Positions 1-7,204 of a stretch of 64,000 nucleotides of DNA are shown here, in pieces (position 1 is the stretch's first letter; each line of letters opens with the position of its first letter). The stretch covers positions 92,589 to 156,588 of the forward strand of contig NZ_JANYME010000006.1 of assembly GCF_026616895.1 (NCBI RefSeq), given 5' to 3'. This DNA is from Campylobacter sp. MG1 (GTDB taxonomy: Bacteria; Campylobacterota; Campylobacteria; Campylobacterales; Campylobacteraceae). The translations under genes and the position numbers were made by a program. The notes under the pieces were generated by a model. The model was not told the origin of the DNA. It was given only the letters and a program-made list of their open reading frames with translations, and searched no databases.

Positions 1-2
1 TA

Positions 3-206
3 ATAAATAATATTGAAGTTTTTAATGAGTATAAGAAAGTAATATGGCGTGGTAGTGCAAGTATAGGAGTAGCGTGTAGAAATGCTGATAATCAAGACTT
101 TGAAAGTGTCTTAAGAGCTGCTGATACTTATTTATATAAGGCAAAAGATAGTGGTAGAAATTGTGTTCGTTCAATGCTACACGAGATAGGGGGGGGGTGT
201 TTCTAG
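3..206 (+). CDS. C-terminal part of a GGDEF-domain protein (diguanylate cyclase), cut by the window edge
   Basis: Only the last 67 residues are in the window. The segment reads SASIGVACRN, then ADTYLYKAKDSGRN, which is the usual end of a GGDEF domain (c-di-GMP synthesis), where the helix with YxAK and GRN closes the fold. The catalytic GGDEF loop itself lies upstream and cannot be seen, so activity is unknown. The frame ends in a G9 tract (189-197) that encodes three glycines before the final Cys-Phe and stop; a change in tract length alters only the last few residues. A converging hairpin at 224-263 separates it from the next gene on the opposite strand. Confidence 0.8.
   Translation: MNNIEVFNEYKKVIWRGSASIGVACRNADNQDFESVLRAADTYLYKAKDSGRNCVRSMLHEIGGGCF
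189..197 (+). repeat. Homopolymeric G9 tract inside the GGDEF gene end
   Basis: Nine consecutive G lie in frame as Gly-Gly-Gly just before the stop codon. With eight G the frame continues through VSRALLKA and stops; with ten it reads VFLEHY and stops. In Campylobacter, G tracts of this length are classical slipped-strand phase-variable sites. Confidence 0.85.
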
Positions 207-223
207 AGCATTATTAAAAGCTT

Positions 224-263
224 AAGGATTAAACTTCTAAATATAGAAGTTTAAAATAATCCT
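224..263. terminator. Bidirectional hairpin between converging genes
   Basis: The arms TTAAACTTCTA (229-239) and TAGAAGTTTAA (244-254) are perfectly complementary. They are flanked by further pairing of AAGGATT with AATCCTT. The hairpin overlaps the stop codon of the minus-strand flavoprotein gene and is followed by TTTT on the plus strand, as expected for a shared terminator. Confidence 0.7.
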
Positions 264-1366
264 TTTATTCCGAATAATTTATATTGCCATTTTATCTCGG
301 TGAATTTCTTTAATAAATTAGCTATGTTACCACTTAATTCATTACCTAACACAAAGGCAACTGAATATTTTTCACTAATAGAACATACACTACCTTTATC
401 TGTGTATGTAAATTTTTCATTAAATGTTTTACCACTTAGTCTAGCTTTAATACTTCTAGCCACATAAGCACCTTGCTTACAAGCTATTTGTGCTGTTGGT
501 GCAAATGGTCTATCGTTATTCATAATTAAAGAACAATCTCCTAATATGTAACAATTATTATAATTTGGAGCTTGTAAAAATTCATTTACTTTAACTCTAT
601 TGTTTTTTTGTTCAAAAATACTATTAGCCATTACATTATTACCTTTAACACCAGCTGTAAAAATAATATTATTTGAATTTATAAAAGTATTTTCATCATT
701 TAGATATAATCTATTGCCTATTTTTTTGATAATTTTGTGTGAACTTAGGACATTTACGCCTAAATTTTCTAAATAATCCCTAGCTTTTTTAGCTAAATTT
801 TTGCTATACATAGGTAGGATTTCATCCATAGCTTCTACTATAGTAATTTTAGCTTCTAAATCTAATTCATTACACATTCTAGCTAACGAACCACATAGTT
901 CAACACCACTAAATCCAGCACCACATATTACAATGTGTTTATTTTCTTCACCTTCTTTTTTTAAATTTTCAAAGATAGCTTTTTGTGTTTTTAATGTATC
1001 TTCATAATTTCCAATCTCATAACAATCATCTAAACCTTGTATGCCAAAAGTATTTTTTGAAGCACCAATACCTACATAAATTTCATCAAAATCATAATTA
1101 GTATTTTCGCAATATAATTTATTAGCTTCTATTTTTATAGCCTTATCTTTTATTATAGTTACTTCGTTTGGAACTATTTCTTTTAAATTTATTATTATAT
1201 CTTTATCATTCTCTTTAGCCGCAATTTTGTGTAATTCAGTTGTTTTATAGTGAAAGGTATTATCATTAATTAATAAAAATTCAGCACTTTTTAATGTCTT
1301 TTTATCTAAATTTTTTAATATTGTAAGATTAGCATATCCAGCACCTAGAAGTATAATTTTTTTCAT
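251..1366 (-). CDS. FAD/NAD(P)-dependent oxidoreductase of the NDH-2 type
   Basis: 371 residues. The N-terminus carries a dinucleotide-binding motif (LLGAGYAN, residues 6-13). A second Rossmann motif, ICGAGFSG, lies at about 147-154 for NAD(P)H, and the C-terminal FAD motif YILGDCS is at about 273-279. This two-dinucleotide layout is that of single-subunit NADH:quinone dehydrogenases and related sulfide:quinone reductases. The paired redox cysteines expected of sulfide:quinone reductase are not obvious, so NADH dehydrogenase-like is preferred, but the substrate is inferred. The start codon overlaps the stop of the upstream AMIN-domain gene (ATGA), so the two are probably translated together. 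Confidence 0.75.
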   Translation of the reverse strand: MKKIILLGAGYANLTILKNLDKKTLKSAEFLLINDNTFHYKTTELHKIAAKENDKDIIINLKEIVPNEVTIIKDKAIKIEANKLYCENTNYDFDEIYVGIGASKNTFGIQGLDDCYEIGNYEDTLKTQKAIFENLKKEGEENKHIVICGAGFSGVELCGSLARMCNELDLEAKITIVEAMDEILPMYSKNLAKKARDYLENLGVNVLSSHKIIKKIGNRLYLNDENTFINSNNIIFTAGVKGNNVMANSIFEQKNNRVKVNEFLQAPNYNNCYILGDCSLIMNNDRPFAPTAQIACKQGAYVARSIKARLSGKTFNEKFTYTDKGSVCSISEKYSVAFVLGNELSGNIANLLKKFTEIKWQYKLFGIKGLF

Positions 1367-1983
1367 TCATTCTCCTTTATAATTAATGTATAGCCATTTT
1401 TTATTTTTTCAAATTTATAATCATCGATATTTTTTAATTTTATTACAATGCGATAAAAATCTTTATGCACTCCAGTATAAATTTCTTTTATATTATCCTT
1501 ATCAATATTATATTTTATACTTTTTAGCTTTATATTTTTATTAAAATCCATAATTATTCTATATGGATTTTTTACTAAATTATGTTGCAGTAGTTTATTT
1601 TTAGTGTTAATTATAATATTACTATCATTTATAACAAAACTAAATTCATTACCTATATTATATATTTGTTCTTTTTTATTTTGCATTGAATCATCAATTA
1701 AATTCATTTCGTCAAAATTCTCAGGTAAATTTATAGATATATATGTATTTTTTGTAATTATATTTTTATTTATATTTATTTTTTGCTTTATTTTTTTACC
1801 ATTATTATCGGTGTATAATATTGTTACACTATCTATATTTTTAATATTTTCTGGGGCTTTAAATATTATATCTTTGAATAAATTTTTATTTTCATTCGTA
1901 ATTTCTATATTATCCTTAGGTAAAAATGGATTTTCTCTAGCAAATAAATTTATACAAATTAATAAAAAAAATATTTTTTTCAT
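1363..1983 (-). CDS. Exported AMIN-domain-like protein
   Basis: 206 residues beginning MKKIFFLLICINLFA, a signal peptide. The C-terminal third has the pattern of an AMIN domain: a hydrophobic strand, then YRIIMDF, then a turn leading to IYTGVHKDFYRIVIKLKN and a final GYTLIIKE. AMIN domains target envelope proteins to peptidoglycan or the septum. Composition is dominated by Asn, Ile and Lys. It lies between the radical SAM gene (9 bases upstream) and the flavoprotein gene (4-base overlap), so the three look like one operon. The role is inferred from the fold pattern only. Confidence 0.6.
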   Translation of the reverse strand: MKKIFFLLICINLFARENPFLPKDNIEITNENKNLFKDIIFKAPENIKNIDSVTILYTDNNGKKIKQKININKNIITKNTYISINLPENFDEMNLIDDSMQNKKEQIYNIGNEFSFVINDSNIIINTKNKLLQHNLVKNPYRIIMDFNKNIKLKSIKYNIDKDNIKEIYTGVHKDFYRIVIKLKNIDDYKFEKIKNGYTLIIKENE

Positions 1984-1991
1984 AAAAATCC

Positions 1992-3245
1992 TTATAAATC
2001 TTTTCTAAAATACGCTCTTACCAAGTCCATATTAATATAAAATTCTTTCATCAAAACAAGTGCTAAATATTTTCCAAACTCTGTATTATAGATTATATTA
2101 TCTTCAAAAACAATAGCATTTGAATATTTTAATCCTTTAAATTTATAACCAAGGTAGTTAATTAAATCACATTTATAGGTATCATTTATTTTTTTTACAT
2201 TTATTTTACCACTGAATAATTCAGTTAAAAACACATAATCAATTACATCATTATCATTGAAATTTATATGTGCTATATTTGCATTTTTTTTATTTAATAT
2301 TAAATTTTTATATTCATCTAGCTTAAATGCATTTATTAAAAGTTTGTTATTAGTAAATGAAAATGCACCACTTCCAGCACCGATATACTCGTGGTGAGTG
2401 CTTACATATTCATCATTAAATTTAGTTTTATTTTTTGAAAAGCTCCAAGAATTATTTTGCTTATAATCTTTAAACATATCACAAATTATTTGATAATATT
2501 TTAATTCGTTATTATTATTGTCTATACCAAATTTTGCACTTATAGCATCTTTTGTAATGTTTGATTTCATAAGTGGATACATTGTGATTTGCTCTGGTGC
2601 TATGTTTTTTGCGATATTAATATCATTTAATAACATTTTTTCACTTTGAAATGGAAAGTTGAAAATTAAATCTATGCTAAAAGTAGGTAGTATTCCTATA
2701 GCATTTTCAAGTTTTTTTATAAGTTCTTTGTGATTACCAAATTTTTCCAATCTACTTGTTTTTTGTAAAATTTCATCGTCAAAACTTTGTATGCCACAAC
2801 TAAGTCTATCAATTAAACCTACAAAATCTTTTAAAATTTCAGGTTTTATATGATTAGGGTCAGTCTCACATGAAATTTCTTTGATATTAAATAGCTCTTT
2901 AACTAAAATTAAGGTTTTGATTAATTCTTTTTCATTTATTAATGTTGTACCACCACCTACATAAAGAGTGTTAAAGTTGTATCCATAATCTTTTAGTTGT
3001 TTTAATTCTATTCTTAAAATTTCAAAATATTCTTTGCATTTTTGCTCATCGTAAGCAAATTTATGAAAGCTACAATAAGGACAAAATGTATGACAAAATG
3101 GTATATGAATGTATAGCATTAATTCATTATTGTGTGTAGATTGTTTATTTATTTGTTCATTTTGTTTGAATTTAAATTTTTGTTTTAGTTGTTTTTTTAG
3201 ATAGTTTTGAGAATAACTCAGTGTTGTTTTTTGTATGAAATTCAT
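1992..3245 (-). CDS. Coproporphyrinogen III oxidase-like radical SAM protein (HemN/HemW family)
   Basis: 417 residues. The radical SAM cluster motif CHTFCPYC (CX3CX2C, residues 51-58) follows YIHIPF, and the glycine-rich SAM-binding stretch YVGGGTT follows at about 95-101. DLIFNFPFQ later matches the family's usual DLI-G-P-Q. This is the HemN/HemW/HutW superfamily. About 40 residues precede the first strand, longer than a standard HemW. Whether it is an oxygen-independent coproporphyrinogen oxidase, a haem chaperone (HemW) or a haem-degrading relative cannot be decided here. It is first in a three-gene minus-strand operon. Confidence 0.75.
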   Translation of the reverse strand: MNFIQKTTLSYSQNYLKKQLKQKFKFKQNEQINKQSTHNNELMLYIHIPFCHTFCPYCSFHKFAYDEQKCKEYFEILRIELKQLKDYGYNFNTLYVGGGTTLINEKELIKTLILVKELFNIKEISCETDPNHIKPEILKDFVGLIDRLSCGIQSFDDEILQKTSRLEKFGNHKELIKKLENAIGILPTFSIDLIFNFPFQSEKMLLNDINIAKNIAPEQITMYPLMKSNITKDAISAKFGIDNNNNELKYYQIICDMFKDYKQNNSWSFSKNKTKFNDEYVSTHHEYIGAGSGAFSFTNNKLLINAFKLDEYKNLILNKKNANIAHINFNDNDVIDYVFLTELFSGKINVKKINDTYKCDLINYLGYKFKGLKYSNAIVFEDNIIYNTEFGKYLALVLMKEFYINMDLVRAYFRKDL

Positions 3246-3385
3246 ATATAACCTTTAAAATAATTTAAACAACCGCATTAGTTTATAAAAATTCCATTAA
3301 TAAAGGTAATAAAATTTTTTCTGTAATTTTATTAAAAATAATAATAAAAATTATAAATAATAAGTATTTATCAAATATTAACTAT

Positions 3386-3393
3386 GGGGGGGG
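3386..3393 (+). repeat. G8 tract next to a -10-like box, candidate phase-variable promoter
   Basis: Eight G follow TAT and directly precede TATTAT (3394-3399), a -10-like hexamer 30 bases before the start codon of the next gene. A change in tract length would alter the spacing of promoter elements. An ATG at 3384 whose G is the first of the tract would be in frame with the downstream gene at 7 or 10 G, but it has no visible ribosome binding site. The same arrangement recurs at 52223-52237. Confidence 0.65.
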
Positions 3394-3429
3394 TATTATT
3401 GTGATAAATTTATTATGAAAGGAACTTTT

Positions 3430-4170
3430 ATGAAATTTGAAAAGAAAGTTATTTTAGGTTCAATAGGTGGATTTATTACCACCGCTTTAGGTATTATTGC
3501 TGTGTTTTTTCCTAGTGTTTTTAACCTTGAGAAAAAAACTATGGAAGAGATTAATATTTTCATTAAATCTCAAGCTGATGTTGATAATCTAAGAAAGGCT
3601 ATTGAGAAAAATCAAGGTAAGGTAGTAAAGTTAAATGTCACATATTGTTATTATTATTACGACTATGATGAGTCAAATGAGCTTAGAACTGTTGGAGATT
3701 ATAATGAAAAAATTGACAAGTATAATATTGAATATAAAGATTTTTGGTTAAGTGGGGCAAGAAATTGTTTGCTAACAGAAGAAGGGTGTAAATTTAATGA
3801 AAATGGCCTAACACAGGGTGTTGTATTATATGGTGGTGTTGAAATAGGCGATTATCTACACGAAAATGAAGGAGAGGGTAGTTTGGTTTTTAGAAACAAT
3901 TATAAAGACATTGATGATAATAGATTTTTTTACTTATCAGTTCCGCACGAAACTAAAGGTAAATATGCTTGGAAATTTAATAATGATGAAGAGGGATGTA
4001 TTAAAAGTAGCGACCCAAACTTACAATACAGAGAACTTATTAAAGAAACTTTAACAGGTACATTTTATGTAAATGAATTAAAGGATAGGTTAAGAGAGGG
4101 TGAAGGAACGGATTTAGAAATAGAACTTGACCCACTTACTAAAAAAGAACTTACATTAAGGGATTATTAA
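3430..4170 (+). CDS. Unrecognised membrane-anchored protein
   Basis: 246 residues from the ATG at 3430. I prefer it to the ATG at 3415 because AAAGGA (3418-3423) forms a good ribosome binding site seven bases before 3430. Residues 6-28 form one hydrophobic segment (VILGSIGGFITTALGIIAVFFP). The rest is soluble, acidic and rich in Tyr, Asp and Glu, with four scattered Cys, and is expected outside the membrane. No family is recognised. It overlaps the next gene by one base (TAATG), so both are probably one transcript controlled by the G8 tract upstream. Confidence 0.6.
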   Translation: MKFEKKVILGSIGGFITTALGIIAVFFPSVFNLEKKTMEEINIFIKSQADVDNLRKAIEKNQGKVVKLNVTYCYYYYDYDESNELRTVGDYNEKIDKYNIEYKDFWLSGARNCLLTEEGCKFNENGLTQGVVLYGGVEIGDYLHENEGEGSLVFRNNYKDIDDNRFFYLSVPHETKGKYAWKFNNDEEGCIKSSDPNLQYRELIKETLTGTFYVNELKDRLREGEGTDLEIELDPLTKKELTLRDY

Positions 4171-4523
4171 TGAAAAGATTATTTTTATTATTTTTTATTT
4201 TACCTTTATTTGCTGCTGATGATTTGGTATTTATTGAAACATATAGCGATATTGTGGAAACTAGAGGCGAATATATCGTAGAATTGAATGATTTTATGCC
4301 AGATTTTAAAGAAGTTCAAATTATTAAAATTACAAGTAACGATGATGAGGTTAGTATAGGAAATGTGGTGGTTAATAGAAATAATTGCAAGCTAAAAAAT
4401 CCATTAAAAAATGAAGTAAAATTAAAATTTGGCGAAAGCTTATTTTTTAAACATAATTGTAGTAGCGTATTAGAAATTAGCCTTGATATAAATGATGGAA
4501 ACTATGTTTATAGAATGCAATAA
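4170..4523 (+). CDS. Small exported protein, unrecognised
   Basis: 117 residues with a clear signal peptide (MKRLFLLFFILPLFAADD). The mature part is about 100 residues, mostly short beta strands with two cysteines (about residues 75 and 96) that could pair in the periplasm. No family is recognised. It starts on the last base of the previous gene's stop codon and is followed at once by a strong terminator, so the two form a self-contained two-gene unit. A role as partner of the membrane-anchored protein is inferred from position only. Confidence 0.55.
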   Translation: MKRLFLLFFILPLFAADDLVFIETYSDIVETRGEYIVELNDFMPDFKEVQIIKITSNDDEVSIGNVVVNRNNCKLKNPLKNEVKLKFGESLFFKHNCSSVLEISLDINDGNYVYRMQ

Positions 4524-4552
4524 TCGTGATTTTATCACGATTATATTTTTTA
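4521..4552 (+). terminator. Rho-independent terminator
   Basis: TAATCGTGAT (4521-4530) and ATCACGATTA (4534-4543) form a perfect ten-base-pair stem with a TTT loop, followed by TATTTTTT. It overlaps the stop codon of the small exported protein gene. Confidence 0.85.
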
Positions 4553-4875
4553 AAGAATATAATTGATATCTAAAAAATTACTTAATAAATAAAATCAAAT
4601 TAGTAAGATATTGTCAATAAAATTAGAATTTTTACATAAGTATTTTTATGAAAAGATAAATTGATATTATTTTTTTTAAATTTAAAATATATTTATTGTA
4701 TTCTAAATTTTTAATCTAGTTATTAATCTTTATAATAATCTAGTTAAAATATGTTTGAGTATTAAATATGTTATTTATAAGACAATTTATTTTTTAAATG
4801 TGATTTATATGAAATTTATGTTTTTTATTTTAAAAATATTTTTAAAAAATTAATTTTAATTTAAGTTTTAAATTG
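4553..4875. other. Gene-free stretch upstream of the tRNA cluster
   Basis: About 320 bases of A/T-rich sequence with stop codons in all frames. I see no gene, repeat or RNA in it other than the tRNA promoter at its right end. Confidence 0.6.
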
Positions 4876-4881
4876 TATAAT
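4876..4881 (+). promoter_or_regulatory. -10 box of the tRNA operon
   Basis: TATAAT is preceded by a T-rich stretch ending in TTG, the extended -10 pattern of Campylobacter sigma-70 promoters. It lies 24 bases before the first tRNA base, so all four tRNAs are probably one transcript. Confidence 0.65.
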
Positions 4882-4905
4882 TCAAACTTATTTTTAATTT
4901 TTAGT

Positions 4906-4981
4906 GTCTTGTTAGCTCAGCAGGTAGAGCATCTCACTTTTAATGAGGGGGCCGTTGGTTCGAATCCAACACAGGACACCA
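4906..4981 (+). tRNA. tRNA-Lys (anticodon TTT)
   Basis: The acceptor arms GTCTTGT and ACAGGAC pair over seven positions. The D stem GCTC/GAGC, the anticodon stem TCTCA/TGAGG with loop CTTTTAA, and the T stem GTTGG/CCAAC around TTCGAAT are all standard. The CCA end is encoded. Confidence 0.92.
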
Positions 4982-5000
4982 TTCTTTTTGATCCAGGTTT

Positions 5001-5076
5001 GACCCTTTCGTCTAGTGGCTCAGGACGCCATTCTCTCCGTTTGGAAACGAGAGTTCAAATCTTTCAAGGGTCGCCA
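5001..5076 (+). tRNA. tRNA-Glu-like gene with an aberrant anticodon arm
   Basis: The acceptor arm (GACCCTT with AAGGGTC), the D arm (GTCT with GGAC), the T arm (GAGAG, TTCAAAT, CTTTC) and the CCA end fold well and match tRNA-Glu, including a four-base variable loop. The anticodon arm does not: CCATT and TTTGG pair at only three of five positions. The loop CTCTCCG would give anticodon CTC with C at position 37, which is almost always a purine. Part of the arm pairs better with the T arm (CGTTT with AAACG, CTCT with AGAG). It may be a decayed copy, an unusual functional tRNA or a sequence error. Confidence 0.6.
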
Positions 5077-5078
5077 TC

Positions 5079-5154
5079 GGTCGCTTAGCTCAGTTGGTAG
5101 AGCGCCACCCTTACAAGGTGGATGTCATAAGTTCGAGTCTTATAGCGACCACCA
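5079..5154 (+). tRNA. tRNA-Val (anticodon TAC)
   Basis: The acceptor arms GGTCGCT and AGCGACC pair fully. The anticodon stem CCACC/GGTGG holds the loop CTTACAA. The T arm around TTCGAGT is intact and CCA is encoded. Two bases separate it from the Glu-like gene. Confidence 0.92.
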
Positions 5155-5169
5155 TTCTTTTTATTGGTT

Positions 5170-5246
5170 GCGGCGGTAGTTCAGCTGGTTAGAATATCGG
5201 CCTGTCACGCCGGAGGTCGCGGGTTCGAGCCCCGTCCGCCGCGCCA
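5170..5246 (+). tRNA. tRNA-Asp (anticodon GTC)
   Basis: The acceptor arms GCGGCGG and CCGCCGC pair fully. The anticodon loop CTGTCAC sits between CGGC and GCCG, and the T arm around TTCGAGC is intact. CCA is encoded. Its high G+C stands out from the surrounding A/T-rich DNA, as usual for stable RNA. Confidence 0.92.
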
Positions 5247-5289
5247 TTTTATTAAAATTTTCTAATCATTGTTTGTTAATTTTGTAGAT

Positions 5290-5313
5290 AATTAAGCTAT
5301 TGATAGCTTAATT
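5290..5313. terminator. Bidirectional terminator after the tRNA cluster
   Basis: AATTAAGCTAT (5290-5300) and ATAGCTTAATT (5303-5313) are perfectly complementary and are followed by TTTT. It ends the tRNA operon on one side and overlaps the stop of the converging small exported gene on the other. Confidence 0.75.
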
Positions 5314-5667
5314 TTTGTATTCTGATTTGATTTGTTTTATTTGATTTTTTAGTTCTTTTTTCTTATTTTTATATTCCATTTTATTCATATTTTTTTTATT
5401 GTTTTTTAGTTCATCAAGTTGTTTTTCTAATTCTTTTATTTTTTCTTTTTTTTGATTTTTTAATTCTATATAATCTAAATTCTGTGACTTATTAACATTA
5501 CTACATTTATATTGAATATTATTTATAGCGTTTTCTAGTCCTTTTATACGATTATGATTGTTATATTTTTTAGCGTATTCTAATTCTTCTTGTAATTTTT
5601 GAATTTTATATTCACAATTTGCAAATGCAAAACCTATTAATGTTGTAATTAAAAAAAAATTTTTCAT
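5308..5667 (-). CDS. Exported DUF1090-like coiled-coil protein
   Basis: 119 residues with a signal peptide ending near Ala-Asn-Cys. The next part, CEYKIQKLQEELEYAKKYNNHNRIKGLENAINNIQ then a second Cys, matches the DUF1090 (YqjC) pattern: Cys, LQ-L-YA, N--R--GLE-A, Cys. Both conserved cysteines are present (about residues 18 and 54). The C-terminal half is a highly charged Lys/Glu coiled coil. The function of the family is not established. It is expected in the periplasm. The gene lies ten bases downstream of the cysteine synthase-like gene, on the same strand. Confidence 0.65.
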   Translation of the reverse strand: MKNFFLITTLIGFAFANCEYKIQKLQEELEYAKKYNNHNRIKGLENAINNIQYKCSNVNKSQNLDYIELKNQKKEKIKELEKQLDELKNNKKNMNKMEYKNKKKELKNQIKQIKSEYKN

Positions 5668-5677
5668 TATTTACCCT

Positions 5678-6706
5678 TTATAAAATTGTATATCCAATTA
5701 AATTTATATGATTGCTTAAAAATCTTTCTTCGCTTTCTAATTTTTTAGTTAAATCAGTGCTTAAGTATTTTTTGTTATCATCGGCAAAAACCGATATGCA
5801 AACCATATCTTTATGAATTTCTTTTGCTTTAACGCAACCTAAAAAATTAGCTCCACTTGAAATTCCAACTCCAAGTCCTATTTTTGCTAATTTTTGAGCC
5901 ATTATGATACTATCTATATCATTTACTATGATTATATCATCAAGTTCATTTAAATTTACTATGCTTGGCACAAATCCATCTCCTATACCTTGAATTTTAT
6001 GTTCTGAATTTTGACCTGGTATACTCATACTAGCACATCCTTCAGGTTCAAGTGGACAAATTTTTGCTCCTAATGGTTTTAATATTTTACCAACCCCCAT
6101 TATGGTACCACCAGTTCCTACACCGGCTACAAAACATTCTGGTTTTAGATTGTGTTTTTTAAGTGTATTTATGATTTCATTTGCTGTATTTTCATGAGCT
6201 TTTATATTGTTTAAATTATCAAATTGATGAGGCAAAAATACTTCTTTTTCTTTTTCATTTTCTAATAAAATTTTATTTAAAAAATTTTCTCTTTTTCTTT
6301 TAGCACTTTCATTGGCTAATTTTACAGCTCCTTCAAATCCACCTTCTAAAGCACTTACTTCTCTTAATTTTGCTCCATAGCTTTTTATTAATTTTTTACG
6401 CTCTTCACTCATCCAACAAGGCATAAAAATTTCTACTTCAACACCTAAAAAAGCGCCTAAAGCAGCAAATGCTATACCTGTATTGCCACTAGTTGCTTCT
6501 GCTATACTCATATTTTTGTTAAATTCTTTGTTTTTAATTGCATCTTTAATAATTTGCAATGCCATTCTATCTTTTATCGAGCCACTTGGATTAAAATATT
6601 CTAATTTAAAATAAGATTTGGATTTTACACCTTTGTAAGTATAATCAATCGCAACTAGTGGAGTATTACCTATTAGTTTTTCATATTCATGAATTAAATC
6701 AAGCAT
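5678..6706 (-). CDS. Cysteine synthase-like PLP enzyme (CysK/CysM/CBS family)
   Basis: 342 residues. GNTPL (about 13-17) and NPSGSIKDR (about 39-47), whose Lys-45 is the expected PLP lysine, open the protein. TSGNTG (about 68-73) is the substrate-binding loop, GTGGT the phosphate-binding loop and GVGISSGAN the late conserved element. These define the fold type II beta-replacement enzymes that make cysteine from O-acetylserine or cystathionine from homocysteine. It is about 40 residues longer than a typical CysM, mainly through a charged insertion near residues 135-155 and a C-terminal tail. Exact specificity cannot be told from the motifs. Confidence 0.85.
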   Translation of the reverse strand: MLDLIHEYEKLIGNTPLVAIDYTYKGVKSKSYFKLEYFNPSGSIKDRMALQIIKDAIKNKEFNKNMSIAEATSGNTGIAFAALGAFLGVEVEIFMPCWMSEERKKLIKSYGAKLREVSALEGGFEGAVKLANESAKRKRENFLNKILLENEKEKEVFLPHQFDNLNNIKAHENTANEIINTLKKHNLKPECFVAGVGTGGTIMGVGKILKPLGAKICPLEPEGCASMSIPGQNSEHKIQGIGDGFVPSIVNLNELDDIIIVNDIDSIIMAQKLAKIGLGVGISSGANFLGCVKAKEIHKDMVCISVFADDNKKYLSTDLTKKLESEERFLSNHINLIGYTIL

Positions 6707-6894
6707 TTTTTACCTTTGAAATATTTTTTTTGATTATATCTAGTTTTTAAAATAAAAAATAAAATTTATAAAAATACTTTTAATACCTACTTATTTGATA
6801 AAATATAAAATATTATAAAGATAATGAAAAAAAATATCATATTATAATTTTTTTGTGATAGAATATAAAAATTATTATCAATGAAGGATATCAA

Positions 6895-7170
6895 ATGTTT
6901 TCATTTATAAAAAAAATTACAAAAGTATTTTTATCATTTTTAAAAAAAGATAAAAAAAGCGATAATGTAAAAAAAAGTTTTAAAATTCTAAAATCAGCAA
7001 GTAGTAGTCTTAATAGGATTAAGAATTTTTTTGTTAAAAATGATAATTCTACTGAAAATAAAAATGAAAATAAAGATATATTAAAAGAAATTTCTATATT
7101 TATTTTAAAAGAATATGGATTTGGAAAATATATAAATTTATTCTTAAATTTTGCTAAGTTATTAAAATAA
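6895..7170 (+). CDS. Small basic protein, unrecognised
   Basis: 91 residues, about a fifth Lys, with an amphipathic N-terminus (MFSFIKKITKVFLSFLKK) and a helical C-terminus. AAGGA is well placed before the ATG at 6895. No family is recognised and no signal peptide is evident. It stands alone between the cysteine synthase-like gene and rarA, and its own stop is closely followed by the hairpin at 7174. The coding call rests on the ribosome binding site and an uninterrupted frame. Confidence 0.45.
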   Translation: MFSFIKKITKVFLSFLKKDKKSDNVKKSFKILKSASSSLNRIKNFFVKNDNSTENKNENKDILKEISIFILKEYGFGKYINLFLNFAKLLK

Positions 7171-7173
7171 ATT

Positions 7174-7204
7174 CATTACAATGCCCTTTTAAAGGATTGT
7201 AATG
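7174..7204 (+). promoter_or_regulatory. Hairpin covering the ribosome binding site and start codon of rarA
   Basis: CATTACAAT (7174-7182) is the exact complement of ATTGTAATG (7196-7204), whose last three bases are the rarA start codon. Between them CC and TTT can pair further with AAA and GG, which include the Shine-Dalgarno AAGG. Folded, the structure hides both the ribosome binding site and the AUG. It could be a translational attenuator, or simply the terminator of the small gene before it. Confidence 0.5.

Noticed and set aside
3384..3404. The ATG that opens the G8 tract as the real start of the next gene
   Set aside because: At the present length it meets a stop after six codons, and no ribosome binding site precedes it. 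It is kept only as an alternative state of the switch.
4873..5088. A plus-strand reading frame across the tRNA cluster
   Set aside because: It covers tRNA-Lys and most of the tRNA-Glu-like gene; the sequence is fully explained by tRNA folds.
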